DNA of 43,389 bases from Parcubacteria group bacterium (GCA_028286825.1 JAQBQV010000001.1:1-43389); one strand, 5' to 3'. Shown: positions 8,565 through 17,491, counted from the first letter of the stretch. The notes: generated by a model not told the origin, from the sequence alone. Program-made: numbers and translations.

Positions 8565-10625
8565 CTACACGTCGAGATTAGCGAGCTTTGCGTTGCTTTG
8601 GATGAACGACTTGCGTGATGCGACATCACTGCCCATGAGAATATCGAAAATCCGATCTGCTGCCTCAGCGTCGTCGATCGTAACTCGCTTTAGGACGCGG
8701 CGAGCTGGGTCCATAGTTGTTTCCCAGAGCTCTGAGGCGTTCATTTCTCCTAGACCTTTGTAGCGCTGTACATTTGCTTTTGAAGGCTTCTTGCTAGCCA
8801 CCGCCTCTTCCTCTGTTTCTACGGGAGCATCATCTTCTTCGCCCACGAGTGCGACTTCAGTTGGCGCAACGCCCATTTCCTTAAGCACCGCCTCTTTCTC
8901 AGGATCAGAATACGCATAGGCTATCGCTTTACCTCTGGTGATCTTATAGAGAGGTGGTTGAGCAATATAGACAAATCCGCCATCGATGATAGGCCGGAAA
9001 TGGCGGTAGAAGAGTGTAAGGATGAGCGTACGGATGTGCGCCCCGTCGACGTCGGCATCAGTTGCAATAATGAGCTTGTGGTACCGGAGCTTCGACAAAT
9101 CAAACACATCGCCGATTGCAGTACCAAGCGCGACGACCAAGTTTTTTACCTGTTCTGACGCAAGCATCTTATCGAGACGTGCCCGTTCAACGTTGAGGAT
9201 CTTGCCGCGTAGAGGCAGAATCGCCTGTGTGCGACGATCGCGACCCATCTTAGCAGTACCACCGGCCGAGTCTCCCTCTACGACAAAGAGTTCGCTCTCT
9301 TCCGCACTCTTTGTCTGACAGTCAGCGAGCTTGCCTGGCAAGGTCATCCCTTCAAGAGCTCCCTTGCGAAGCACCGAGTCTTTCGCGGCTTTTGCAGCCT
9401 TTCGGGCCTTGAGAGCAATCAAAACTTTGTTGATGATGGCGCGAGCGTCGTCCGGGTTTTCTTCAAGATAGGCCCCGAGCGCTTCGCCAAAGACCGTTCC
9501 CACAGCACTCTGCGCTTCGACACTCCCTAACTTACTCTTAGTCTGTCCTTCAAATTGAATCTCAGGGAGCTTTACTGATACAACCGCAGTGATACCTTCG
9601 AGCACGTCGTCTCCCGTAAAGTTCTCATCCTTCTCTTTCAAAATGTTGGCGTTTCGGCCGTAGGTATTAAGTGAGCGCGTCAGTGCGGTCTTAAAGCCCG
9701 TGATGTGTGTGCCACCTTCACTGTTGTAGGTGTTGTTTGCAAAAGCGGTAATGCGGGACGTAATGTCGTCAACGTACTGAAGCGCCACCTCGACCATTAC
9801 TCCGTCAAGTTCACGGTCTACATAAAAAATATTTTTGTGCACCGGAACTTGATGCTTATTGTAAAACGCAACGAGTGACTTCAACCCGCCTTCAAAGTAG
9901 AAGGTCATGCTTGGTACATCAAGTGTCATGTCACGTAGGAACAACGTGTCAGTTTCAAATGCCTCACTACTCGTGCGGGCATCGTAAATAGCAATACGTA
10001 CGCCCTTCACGAGGTACGCCTGCTGGCGCAAGTGGTTGACGATCTTCTCAAGACTCATGTCGATGCCGTCTTTGAAGATGGTAATGTCAGGCTTAAAAAG
10101 CACGATCGTACCATGCTCTTTAGTCGTACCGATCTTCTTTACTTTTGCCTGCGGCTTACCGATCTTGTACTCCTGTATGTGCATGCCGCCATCCTGGTGC
10201 ACCACCACTTTCGTGTGTTCAGAAAGCGCGTTCACGACTGAGGCACCTACACCATGGAGACCACCCGAAACTTTATACGCGTCGTTGTCGAATTTACCTC
10301 CGGCGTGAAGGGTGGTCATGATCGTCTCAAGTGCTGAGACTTTGGTCTTTGGGTGAATGCCTACCGGAATGCCATTACCGTTGTCAGCAACTCTGACGTA
10401 GCCGTCAGGCAAAAGCGCGACCTCAATGTCATCACAGCGAGCGGCCATCGCTTCGTCCCGCGAGTTATCGAAAATCTCCCACACCAGGTGATGGAGACCG
10501 TCGACACCCGTGGTGCCGATATACATTCCAGGGCGCTTGCGGACCGGCTCGAGACCCTCAAGGACGGTAATAGATGAAGCGTCGTAGGCCTTTTGTTTAG
10601 GCTCTTTTTCGGTTGCTTTTGCCAT
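8565..10625 (-). CDS. gyrB: DNA gyrase subunit B
   Basis: 686 aa. GHKL ATPase domain with VRKRPGMYIG, the E-N-G box around VADNGNGIPVGIHP and GGLHGVGASVVNALS; transducer domain; TOPRIM domain with EGDSAGG (about 447), the DxD box ATDADVDGAHI (about 521) and PLRGKILNVE. With GyrA it introduces negative supercoils using ATP. The length is that of the compact Gram-positive-like GyrB forms. An insert rich in Glu/Asp/Ala (about residues 595-625) sits in the TOPRIM-Zn region before the closing QRYKGLGEMN. Promoter with extended -10 TGCTAGAAT and a real AGGAGT Shine-Dalgarno 9 nt before ATG, an exception to the leaderless style here. Could in principle be ParE, but no second gyrase gene is in view. 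Confidence 0.95.
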   Translation of the reverse strand: MAKATEKEPKQKAYDASSITVLEGLEPVRKRPGMYIGTTGVDGLHHLVWEIFDNSRDEAMAARCDDIEVALLPDGYVRVADNGNGIPVGIHPKTKVSALETIMTTLHAGGKFDNDAYKVSGGLHGVGASVVNALSEHTKVVVHQDGGMHIQEYKIGKPQAKVKKIGTTKEHGTIVLFKPDITIFKDGIDMSLEKIVNHLRQQAYLVKGVRIAIYDARTSSEAFETDTLFLRDMTLDVPSMTFYFEGGLKSLVAFYNKHQVPVHKNIFYVDRELDGVMVEVALQYVDDITSRITAFANNTYNSEGGTHITGFKTALTRSLNTYGRNANILKEKDENFTGDDVLEGITAVVSVKLPEIQFEGQTKSKLGSVEAQSAVGTVFGEALGAYLEENPDDARAIINKVLIALKARKAAKAAKDSVLRKGALEGMTLPGKLADCQTKSAEESELFVVEGDSAGGTAKMGRDRRTQAILPLRGKILNVERARLDKMLASEQVKNLVVALGTAIGDVFDLSKLRYHKLIIATDADVDGAHIRTLILTLFYRHFRPIIDGGFVYIAQPPLYKITRGKAIAYAYSDPEKEAVLKEMGVAPTEVALVGEEDDAPVETEEEAVASKKPSKANVQRYKGLGEMNASELWETTMDPARRVLKRVTIDDAEAADRIFDILMGSDVASRKSFIQSNAKLANLDV

Positions 10626-10634
10626 ATGTTTCTT

Positions 10635-10649
10635 ACTCCTATTCTAGCA
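10635..10649 (-). promoter_or_regulatory. gyrB extended -10 and Shine-Dalgarno
   Basis: Minus strand TGC-TAGAAT (10649-10641), followed directly by AGGAGT (10640-10635), 9 nt before ATG 10625. Confidence 0.6.
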
Positions 10650-10687
10650 TGAAATGCCTCTATTTACCCGCTGTAAAACAGCATTCT

Positions 10688-12499
10688 CTAGCGGACCTCG
10701 TAGCCAGAGGCCGCTAGAGCCCCAGAAATGGCCTCCATACGGGTGTTTATCTCCTCGTCGGTCAAGGTACGGTCCATTGAGCTAAAAACCAGTCTGAACG
10801 CGTAGGAGACCCTGCCCTCTTTCTCGAACTGGTCGAATTTATCGAAGCGTAGGAGGAGCTCTCCAGCGTTCTCTCGGATCGATTTCTCGATGTCTGCGGC
10901 AGCGATACCGCTCGGAACCCAGAGCGCGATATCACGGCTGATAAACGGATAGAGCGAGAAGGGCTTAAAGGAGCTCAGACCGTGCCGCTTTGGCTGGTAG
11001 TCATTACCGTACTCCTCAAGATTAGCGACTGAGAGATTGTCGACCGTGCCAACGGCCTCGCCCCATTCTGGTACACGCTCGGACATACGTAGCTCCATAT
11101 ACTCTCCCTCTTTCGGGAACACACTTCCGACTTCAAATAGTTTTGGCTTAACATTAGGAGGAAGGACAACGGGCGCATTATATTTCGCTTTAGCGAGGGC
11201 TTCTGTCAAATTTTCTTCAAGTGAAGTGCGGAGCGCCGGCTTTGCTTTATCAAGCGGGTTCGCAAGCGTGATATCACCCTTGGTTGCAAACGACTGTGTC
11301 GAGACTTCAATAAAGCCTTCGGCGACAAGCTGATCTTTCATCCGCTCAATACCGCGGAAGCGCGACTGATCGGGCTTCTCTTCGACTTTTGAAAACGGAG
11401 TCGCAGGGATCTGATCATATCCAATGATGCGCCCAACTTCTTCTATCAAGTTTTCAGGAATCGTGAGGTCAACACGCTCGAGAGGCGGCGTAACGGTAAA
11501 CACATCGCCCTCAACTCCAGTTGGCAAATCCAGCCGATGAAAAACGTCGACAATCTGTTCAGTTGTAAAAGCTGAGCCCAAAAGGCCATTAATGCGCGTA
11601 CGCGAGACTTGCACCGGCGCGACCTTAGGTCGCGCCGGGTACTCGTCGACTACTCCTTCAAGCGTCCCGCCAGCAACCTCTGCGATAATTGCGAGCACGT
11701 CGCGCATGCCATAGGCCACGAGCTCAGGCGATGGTCGGTTCTGGAATCGTGTCGATGCATCGGTAAAAAGTTTGAGTGCTTGTGCAGTGCGGCGAGTACT
11801 GGTCCCGTCAAAGTTTGCCGCTTCAATGATGAGATTTACCGTGTCTGCTGTTACCTCGGCACGCTTCCCTCCCTTTACTCCAGCAATACCCAGCGCAATA
11901 TCGGTATGTGCATCCGCAATAACAGCGGTGGCTAGAGTAAGACTGAGCTCGTCCCCAGACAGCGTCACCATCTTCTCACCTTCATGAGCGTTACGAGCGC
12001 GAATCGAGTACGTCCCGTCTTGTTGTGTAATCTTGTTTGCATCGAAGGCGTGCAGCGGTTGGCCGATATTGAGCATGACGTAATTGGTCGCATCCACGAT
12101 GTTGTTGATTGAGCGTTGTCCAACCGACTCTAGCGCTGTCTTAAGCCAAGCAGGTGACGACCCCACTTTTACTCCTGTCACGAGCGCACCCATATACCGT
12201 AAACACTGTTGTGGATCTTCTATTGATACAGAAAGTTTCTCGGTTGTCGGAAATGCGGGGAGCGGGTCTCGAAGCGGATCGGCCTTGATCGGAATGTTTA
12301 AAATCGCACTGAGTTCTTTGGCGAGGCCGCGGTGACTGAGGCAGTCTGCAGCCCGGTTTGGCAGCACCTTAACGTCGAGCAAGTCCCCCGCTGCTTCGTC
12401 GATCTCAAATGCATGAAAGGTGTAAGCGTCACTTATAACCTCTGCAGTCGGCAATGGTTTATCAAAATAGTTTTGGAGCCAGTGTATAGAGACTTTCAT
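10688..12499 (-). CDS. pheT: Phenylalanine-tRNA ligase beta subunit, short form
   Basis: 603 aa against about 790-800 in E. coli. Present: the N-terminal B1 start (MKVSIHWLQNYF), B3/B4 editing region (QRSINNIVDATNYVMLNIGQPLHAFD), B5 (RINGLLGSAFTTEQIVDVFHRL), a shortened B6/B7 catalytic-like region and the C-terminal ferredoxin-fold anticodon-binding domain (FKPFSLYPFISRDIALWVP). Missing: the EMAPII/OB-fold tRNA-binding insertion; the sequence passes from residue about 38 straight to DVKVLPNRAADCLSHRG. Forms the alpha2-beta2 enzyme with PheS; the ATGA overlap of 4 bp with pheS implies coupled translation. Confidence 0.95.
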   Translation of the reverse strand: MKVSIHWLQNYFDKPLPTAEVISDAYTFHAFEIDEAAGDLLDVKVLPNRAADCLSHRGLAKELSAILNIPIKADPLRDPLPAFPTTEKLSVSIEDPQQCLRYMGALVTGVKVGSSPAWLKTALESVGQRSINNIVDATNYVMLNIGQPLHAFDANKITQQDGTYSIRARNAHEGEKMVTLSGDELSLTLATAVIADAHTDIALGIAGVKGGKRAEVTADTVNLIIEAANFDGTSTRRTAQALKLFTDASTRFQNRPSPELVAYGMRDVLAIIAEVAGGTLEGVVDEYPARPKVAPVQVSRTRINGLLGSAFTTEQIVDVFHRLDLPTGVEGDVFTVTPPLERVDLTIPENLIEEVGRIIGYDQIPATPFSKVEEKPDQSRFRGIERMKDQLVAEGFIEVSTQSFATKGDITLANPLDKAKPALRTSLEENLTEALAKAKYNAPVVLPPNVKPKLFEVGSVFPKEGEYMELRMSERVPEWGEAVGTVDNLSVANLEEYGNDYQPKRHGLSSFKPFSLYPFISRDIALWVPSGIAAADIEKSIRENAGELLLRFDKFDQFEKEGRVSYAFRLVFSSMDRTLTDEEINTRMEAISGALAASGYEVR

Positions 12500-13233
12500 A
12501 GTGGAGCACTGTCAAAAGCGAAGTTAAAGCGAATGTCGCCGGAGTGGAATGACCGCACGTCTGAAATGCCATACTTAACCATCACCACTCGCTCAATTCC
12601 GCCGCCAAAGGCAAATCCGGCCACCTTCTCTGGGTCGAGCCCGGCAGCCGCGAGCACGCTCGGATGGAGCATTCCTGCCCCACACATTTCAAGCCACTTG
12701 CCCTCTTTACCGGGTGCTTCAAACCACGCGTCCACTTCAACTGACGGCTCGGTGAATCCAAAGAAACTGGGGCGGAAGCGCACCTTCGCCTGTGGCCCCA
12801 GGTATTCTCGATAAAATTGTTCGAGCGTCCCTTTCAGGTGCGCGAGCGTAACGGACCCAGTCGGCCCGACGGCGAAGCCGTCGAGCTGATAGAACTGCAC
12901 TTCATGTGTCGCGTCTGTGGCTTCATTGCGAAACGCTTTCCCAGGAGCAATCATCCGTATCTCCGTAAGACCCTCTTTCGCCATACGCTCAAGTTCGCGT
13001 GCAGTGACAGATGTGCAGTGCGTTCTTGGCACGCGTCGAGGGGTTTCAGTAGTAAAGAAAGTGTCTTGCATGTCGCGCGCGGGGTGATCAGCCGGAACGT
13101 TTAACATGTCGAAGTTATGCGCTTCATCCTCAAGCTCCGGACCATAGGCAATGCCGAATCCCATATGGCTAAAGATCTCTGCAATGTCGCGAATCGCGAC
13201 CGTGAGAGGGTGGAGACGTCCTTCTATCTTCAT
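12496..13233 (-). CDS. pheS: Phenylalanine-tRNA ligase alpha subunit, catalytic core only
   Basis: 245 aa against about 330 in most bacteria. It begins directly at GRLHPLTVAIRDIAEIF, i.e. at the class II catalytic domain, so the N-terminal coiled-coil arm that contacts tRNA is absent. Motif 2 region (RTHCTSVTA, APGKAFRNEATDATHEVQFYQLDG), motif 3 (FAFGGGIERVVMVKYGISDVRSF) and the Phe-pocket FTEPSVEVDAWF are intact. Start fixed by an extended -10 box 6 nt upstream and by the divergent gene 38 bp away, which leaves no room for a longer form. Charges tRNA-Phe together with PheT. Confidence 0.95.
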   Translation of the reverse strand: MKIEGRLHPLTVAIRDIAEIFSHMGFGIAYGPELEDEAHNFDMLNVPADHPARDMQDTFFTTETPRRVPRTHCTSVTARELERMAKEGLTEIRMIAPGKAFRNEATDATHEVQFYQLDGFAVGPTGSVTLAHLKGTLEQFYREYLGPQAKVRFRPSFFGFTEPSVEVDAWFEAPGKEGKWLEMCGAGMLHPSVLAAAGLDPEKVAGFAFGGGIERVVMVKYGISDVRSFHSGDIRFNFAFDSAPL

Positions 13234-13239
13234 GCTGAA

Positions 13240-13248
13240 AATATACCA
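13240..13248 (-). promoter_or_regulatory. Extended -10 box of pheST, leaderless
   Basis: Minus strand TGG-TATATT followed by 6 nt (TTCAGC) and ATG 13233. Implies that transcription starts at or beside the start codon. Confidence 0.6.
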
Positions 13249-13253
13249 GATTA

Positions 13254-13262
13254 TGCTACAGT
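13254..13262 (+). promoter_or_regulatory. Extended -10 box of the glycosyltransferase gene
   Basis: Plus strand TGC-TACAGT followed by 9 nt and ATG 13272. It is separated from the pheST box on the other strand by 5 bp, so the two divergent promoters compete for the same DNA. Confidence 0.5.
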
Positions 13263-13271
13263 AACGCCATT

Positions 13272-14507
13272 ATGAGTGCCGAGGCGCTTTTGTATCCCTT
13301 TCTCTTTCTAGCGATATTTTTCGAGTCTTTTTTGCTGGTTACCTTCCTTTCTAAGCCAGCCCGGGCTTATCGAAACCGAGCTATTGTTCCCTCCTTCCCG
13401 AAAGTGGCGATTATCGTGCCGTGCTGGAACGAAGAATCAACTGTCGCCGGTACAGTTGATTCTCTTTTGGCCCTTGAGTACCCTCAAGAGAAGCTCAGAA
13501 TCGTCCTCGTGAACGACGGCTCAACGGACGGCACAGCCAAAGCCATTGAGAAGTTTGCGACTCACCCGCAGATCACCACACTCCATAAAGAGAATGGCGG
13601 AAAGTTTACCGCCATGAATCTTGCGCTTTCAAAGGTTCCTGACGCCGAGTTAGTCGGATTTCTTGACGCTGATTCCTTTGCCGCCCCAGATTCGCTCCGT
13701 GAGATGGTCGCGACATTTGATTCGCCTGAGATACTAGCAGTCACTGCCTCCATGTCGATCGATAAGCCTTCGACACTTTTTCAGCGCATGCAATTTGCTG
13801 AATACTCTTTTGCGATCATTCTGCGCCACATCTTTGCTTCAATTAATGGACTTTACGTCACTCCCGGCCCGTTCTCGTTTTATCGCCAAGAGGTATTTAC
13901 GAAACTGGGATTCTTCAAGCATGCATACCTCGCCGAGGATATGGAGATGGCCATGCGCATACAACGGGCTGGTGGCCGAATTGGGAATGCCGTTCGAGCT
14001 CGCGTCTACACCAAAGGCCCTCCTACCTATCGAACGCTGATCAAACAACGCACGCGGTGGACGACTGGTTTTCTTCGCAATATGCTTTTTGATTACCGCG
14101 ATTTGATCTGGAGCAAACGAAACACCGTCCTAGGGATGTTCGTCATTCCGCTTGGCTTCCTTGCGATTGGCGGCGGTATCATCGTTTTTGCACTTAATAT
14201 CGTCGAGCTCGTGCGCCGAGGGTATCACGCCGTCTCTCTGATCCAGACCGTGCCGGTATCCTATACGTTTGCGCTCCACCCATTCTCCTGGTTCTACCTT
14301 CCTATCACGGCACTCGTCGTAATGGGCATACTTGTGCTCGCAAGTACGGTCACCTGGATGGTTGTGGGTAAGAAACTCTCGGGTAGTCCAGGAAGCCTTG
14401 CCCTAAATGCAGTGATCTATATTGTTCTGTATGGAGTGACTGCACCCATCTGGCTCATACGCTCTGTCTCAGACGTTGCCCGCGGAGTTGCCACCACCTG
14501 GCGATAA
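13272..14507 (+). CDS. Family 2 processive-type membrane glycosyltransferase
   Basis: 411 aa. One N-terminal helix (about 5-28), a cytosolic GT-A domain (43-270) and three or four C-terminal helices (about 283-405). Catalytic features of the cellulose/hyaluronan/poly-GlcNAc synthase branch are all visible: NDG (81-83), DAD (132-134), ED (222-223) and QRTRW (259-263, the QxxRW box). Such enzymes use a UDP-sugar to extend a beta-linked polysaccharide or a lipid-linked sugar at the membrane. Product unknown. The next gene, a membrane thioredoxin-like protein, starts 6 bp later and is likely in the same operon. Confidence 0.9.
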   Translation: MSAEALLYPFLFLAIFFESFLLVTFLSKPARAYRNRAIVPSFPKVAIIVPCWNEESTVAGTVDSLLALEYPQEKLRIVLVNDGSTDGTAKAIEKFATHPQITTLHKENGGKFTAMNLALSKVPDAELVGFLDADSFAAPDSLREMVATFDSPEILAVTASMSIDKPSTLFQRMQFAEYSFAIILRHIFASINGLYVTPGPFSFYRQEVFTKLGFFKHAYLAEDMEMAMRIQRAGGRIGNAVRARVYTKGPPTYRTLIKQRTRWTTGFLRNMLFDYRDLIWSKRNTVLGMFVIPLGFLAIGGGIIVFALNIVELVRRGYHAVSLIQTVPVSYTFALHPFSWFYLPITALVVMGILVLASTVTWMVVGKKLSGSPGSLALNAVIYIVLYGVTAPIWLIRSVSDVARGVATTWR

Positions 14508-14513
14508 TCCCCT

Positions 14514-15191
14514 ATGTCACTCTTTATCCGCAATATACTTATCTCTCTTGGTATTACCGTCCTTCTTATTGGGACCGTTACCTACGCCATTAGTTATTTA
14601 AATAGAGCGCGTATCACGGAGCTGACGGCTATTGAGGATCAGCTTTCGATTGAAACCCTCTCTCTTGAGACCCAGTTCTCACTGCTAGAAACAGCGCCAT
14701 GTGAGACAAGTGCGTCATCAACAGCGCTCTCTAGCGAACTAACGAACCTCGACAATCGCCTTTCCTATACGGAGAATCAATTAGGTAGTGACAACCCTCA
14801 AGTATTGCAGCTCAAAAAGCAGTATTCGCTTCTTGAAATTCGAGATTATTTGATTACAAAAAAGCTAGCGGCTGCCTGTAAGACGAAGCCCGTCACGGTC
14901 CTGTATTTCTACAGTAATGCGGGCGATTGTAGCGAGTGCGACAAGGCGGGATATGCGCTTTCCTATTTACGCGATACGTATCCATCGCTGCGCGTGTACT
15001 CGTTTGACTACAACCTTGACCTTGGCGCGCTTAAAACCTTCATTGCGGTGACGAAGGTCAAAGACAAACTCCCGGCCTTTGTAATCTCAGACCAACACTA
15101 CTACGGCTTCACAACGCTCGAGGAACTGGAAAAACAATTCCCCAAAGGAGCACTTGCAACCTCAACAGCAACTACAACTGTTCGTCAGTAA
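14514..15191 (+). CDS. Membrane protein with coiled coil and thioredoxin-like CxxC domain
   Basis: 225 aa. One N-terminal transmembrane helix (about 8-28), an extracytoplasmic helical/coiled-coil stretch (32-115), then a small alpha/beta domain (about 124-212) that opens with PVTVLYFYSNAGDCSECDKAG. The C139-S-E-C142 pair following a beta strand, and the later LPAFVISDQHYYG strand with a cis-Pro-like position, resemble thioredoxin folds. The role could be a disulfide oxidoreductase outside the membrane or a redox-linked partner of the glycosyltransferase upstream; this is inference. The 3' end overlaps the convergent sortase gene by 20 bp. Confidence 0.6.
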   Translation: MSLFIRNILISLGITVLLIGTVTYAISYLNRARITELTAIEDQLSIETLSLETQFSLLETAPCETSASSTALSSELTNLDNRLSYTENQLGSDNPQVLQLKKQYSLLEIRDYLITKKLAAACKTKPVTVLYFYSNAGDCSECDKAGYALSYLRDTYPSLRVYSFDYNLDLGALKTFIAVTKVKDKLPAFVISDQHYYGFTTLEELEKQFPKGALATSTATTTVRQ

Positions 15192-15753
15192 AGACCACTA
15201 ACCTTTTTGAAGAGCTTTTAGTCACTGGGTCCCAATAGCCTTCGCAGGTAATAAGATTTAAATGACCTTTCCCATCATTTGAATTAAATACTAACGATGC
15301 ATCCCCGCTAGCGTCATACGTCCGCATTTCGCGTACTATAAACGTAGTTTGCGCTCCCGCATCGTCTTCCACCGTTACTTTGTCGCCTTTTTCGAGTGTG
15401 GCGAGTTTGTCAAATACAGCCGGTATCCCGTCCTTCCATCCTGAATGGCCGTCAATAACAGCACTACCGATATCGCCAGGTCGAGTCCCGAACTTGTACC
15501 ACCCCACGTGAATAGGACCTGTCGGTGCATCCATTGCTCCTGACGCAGTCACTCCTACTGCTTCGATGTGCGTATCGATATTGATCTTCGGAATTGTTAA
15601 GCGAATTGGTTGGGTAACTTCAGTATGTAACACCACATCCGTAACGCCATGATCAAACCAGTTGCCACTTTCTATTGCACTCAACACGAAAATAGCTGCA
15701 GTCAGAGCGACTGCAGCTATTACTAGAGTTCGTTTTAGAGCTGCCTTCGGCAC
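15172..15753 (-). CDS. Sortase paired with the DUF3494 surface protein
   Basis: 193 aa, GTG start at 15753. N-terminal membrane anchor (about 8-28), then a sortase domain (50-192) with H103 in IDGHSGWK, C170 in LITCEGYW and R184 in SSKRLVVF. The LITCEG signature and short length differ from the first sortase (TLSTC), so the two are not recent duplicates. It lies 14 bp downstream of a gene whose product ends in FPNTG, a hydrophobic segment and a short tail. That strongly suggests a dedicated enzyme-substrate pair for covalent surface attachment. Confidence 0.92.
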   Translation of the reverse strand: MPKAALKRTLVIAAVALTAAIFVLSAIESGNWFDHGVTDVVLHTEVTQPIRLTIPKINIDTHIEAVGVTASGAMDAPTGPIHVGWYKFGTRPGDIGSAVIDGHSGWKDGIPAVFDKLATLEKGDKVTVEDDAGAQTTFIVREMRTYDASGDASLVFNSNDGKGHLNLITCEGYWDPVTKSSSKRLVVFTDEQL

Positions 15754-15767
15754 AGTGCTACGCGTTA

Positions 15768-16850
15768 TTAAACCGCCTGCTTTGAGTAGGCGCCACCAAT
15801 GCCGACGATTGTCATAAGTAGAGCCGCGATAGCGAGCAGCATATCCAATCTGGCATCAGTTTTTTGAGGACCGAATCCAGTGTTTGGGAAACTCGGGGTA
15901 ACCGTTGTTGTCGTAACGGTTGTCGTAGTCGGTGTCGCAGTTGGCTGAGAAATAGCTGTTGGCGTAGGATTGGTTGGTGTAACAGATACGGTTGTCGCAG
16001 CAGCAGGTTTTGGAGTGGACGAATTGGCAACCGGCGTTGCAGCTACTATTGGTACTGGAGCTGCGACGGGAGTAGGCGTAGGAGCAGCATTTGCTGAAAT
16101 GGATATTGTATTGCTATCGAGCGTCACAGCCGTCTGAGCGAGCGCCCTACCCTGAAGAGTTGCACCAGTATTCATGACAATTGCCGTCTGGTCCAGAATA
16201 ATTCCACTGAAATTTGAATTTGTTCCAAGCGTTGTTTGGCCCGCAACCTGCCAGAAGACGTGAGAAGGCTGAGCGCCTCCACTAAGAATAATGTGTACGC
16301 TAGAACTCACAGTGAGATTCCCTGCGATTTGGAATATCCATACGTCGTTTGCACCACCTGAGAGGGTGACATCAGTAGGTATGATGACATCGGTACTCCA
16401 CTTATAAAGACCTGGCGAAAGTGTCATTGCGCCAATGTTTCCTGCTCCCAAACCGGTTGCAGTCGGGTTTGATCTGCCTGCGGCATCGGTGTACGCCGTC
16501 TCCATGTCACTAATGGCAGTGCTCATGTTCGCGGGTGTTGGGGTAGCATAGTCCGATGCGTACACCTTACCGCTTACCACTGCTGATGTTGAAAAAGCAT
16601 TTTGTGAATCCATGATAAGCCCAAACCCTGTTATTCCGCTTGCGGCGATAGGGCTTACGCCTATGTCTCCTGTGACAGAGGTCCCACCTGTCGTGGAGAT
16701 TCCTGACTTCGCCAGAATGACGAAGTCACCGGCCGATCCTAAATTAACTAGCGCAGGGCCTGCAGCAAATGCAGTTACGGGTAATATTGTTCCAGCAATC
16801 AGTAGGCCTGCGAGCGCTGTAACGATAGGTTTGTTAAAAGTCTGTGTCAT
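15768..16850 (-). CDS. DUF3494 ice-binding-like surface protein with FPNTG sorting signal
   Basis: 360 aa. Signal peptide (1-30), then a DUF3494 / ice-binding-type beta-solenoid domain (about 34-250; LGSAGDFVILAKSGIST, VTGDIGVSP, LSPGLYKWSTDVIIP, DVWIFQIAGNL, HVFWQVAG). A Pro/Thr/Ala linker (255-318) leads to a C-terminal sorting signal: FPNTG (321-325), a hydrophobic stretch (335-354) and a short tail with one Lys. DUF3494 proteins include ice-binding adhesins but also many with no ice activity, so the function here is best described as adhesin-like. Neighbour of the sortase that probably anchors it. A TAAAAT box lies 8 nt before the ATG. Confidence 0.88.
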   Translation of the reverse strand: MTQTFNKPIVTALAGLLIAGTILPVTAFAAGPALVNLGSAGDFVILAKSGISTTGGTSVTGDIGVSPIAASGITGFGLIMDSQNAFSTSAVVSGKVYASDYATPTPANMSTAISDMETAYTDAAGRSNPTATGLGAGNIGAMTLSPGLYKWSTDVIIPTDVTLSGGANDVWIFQIAGNLTVSSSVHIILSGGAQPSHVFWQVAGQTTLGTNSNFSGIILDQTAIVMNTGATLQGRALAQTAVTLDSNTISISANAAPTPTPVAAPVPIVAATPVANSSTPKPAAATTVSVTPTNPTPTAISQPTATPTTTTVTTTTVTPSFPNTGFGPQKTDARLDMLLAIAALLMTIVGIGGAYSKQAV

Positions 16851-16942
16851 AATAGGTGATTTTAATAGGATTAAGATGAAGCCTTATAGATAAGATCGTT
16901 TCATATACCCAAGTATTACAGAAAAAAGTCTTAGTGGTAAGG

Positions 16943-17491
16943 TTATGAATCCTTTGAAGTAAAAATAGTATGTAACCAACTGTCTTTAGTGTCGTGGGTT
17001 AGCACGAAATCCTGCAGCACGCGGTCATCATCTTCAAGTGCTTGTACTGCGATAGTGAGAGCTTGACGACTATCGCTTTTCTTCATCGTGCCAATCAGTG
17101 TCTGAAGCTGCTCTACGTTCAGCTTGGTGCGAGCTGATTGTGCCTTTAGAAGGTCGAGGCTATGACGGTCTTGCCCGAAGAAAAAGTACACAAGACTTCC
17201 ACGTGACGACAATTTTTCTATTGCGTCTGTGGTGAAGGCTTCCTCAGCTTGTTCGATTTTCACAATGGCTCGAATTTGCTCGATATTTGCATTTACCTTA
17301 TCTAAAGTCTCCGGTATATTACGGCTCGCTAAAACCAGAGCAGTGACGCATGACCTGTGGGCCTGTGCCATGAGTTGGCCCTGCACACTCTCACTTATGC
17401 CTTTTGTTTCCGGCGAAGCAAGTACAGCCATCGGTATAAGGACTAACAGAGCTGCTGTGACCGACAAAATATATCCTCGCGTGTATTTCAT
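16943..17491 (-). CDS. Small secreted helical protein, unknown
   Basis: 182 aa from ATG 17491 (MKYTRGYILSVTAALLVLIPMAVLA, signal peptide). ATG 17518 is an alternative that adds a basic MPQRRRDLY head; the track start at 17533 is a TTG and unlikely. The mature part is almost entirely helical with regular Gln/Leu/Ala heptad-like spacing (NANIEQIRAIVKIEQAEEAF, LLKAQSARTKLNVEQLQTLI) and a single Cys. I do not recognise the family. A short CTTA/TAAG hairpin with a T-run lies just downstream (about 16920-16942), a weak terminator. Confidence 0.6.
   Translation of the reverse strand: MKYTRGYILSVTAALLVLIPMAVLASPETKGISESVQGQLMAQAHRSCVTALVLASRNIPETLDKVNANIEQIRAIVKIEQAEEAFTTDAIEKLSSRGSLVYFFFGQDRHSLDLLKAQSARTKLNVEQLQTLIGTMKKSDSRQALTIAVQALEDDDRVLQDFVLTHDTKDSWLHTIFTSKDS

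Noticed and set aside
12496-13233. Full-length PheS with a missed upstream start
   Set aside because: Only 38 bp separate it from the divergent gene and an extended -10 box lies 6 nt before the ATG.
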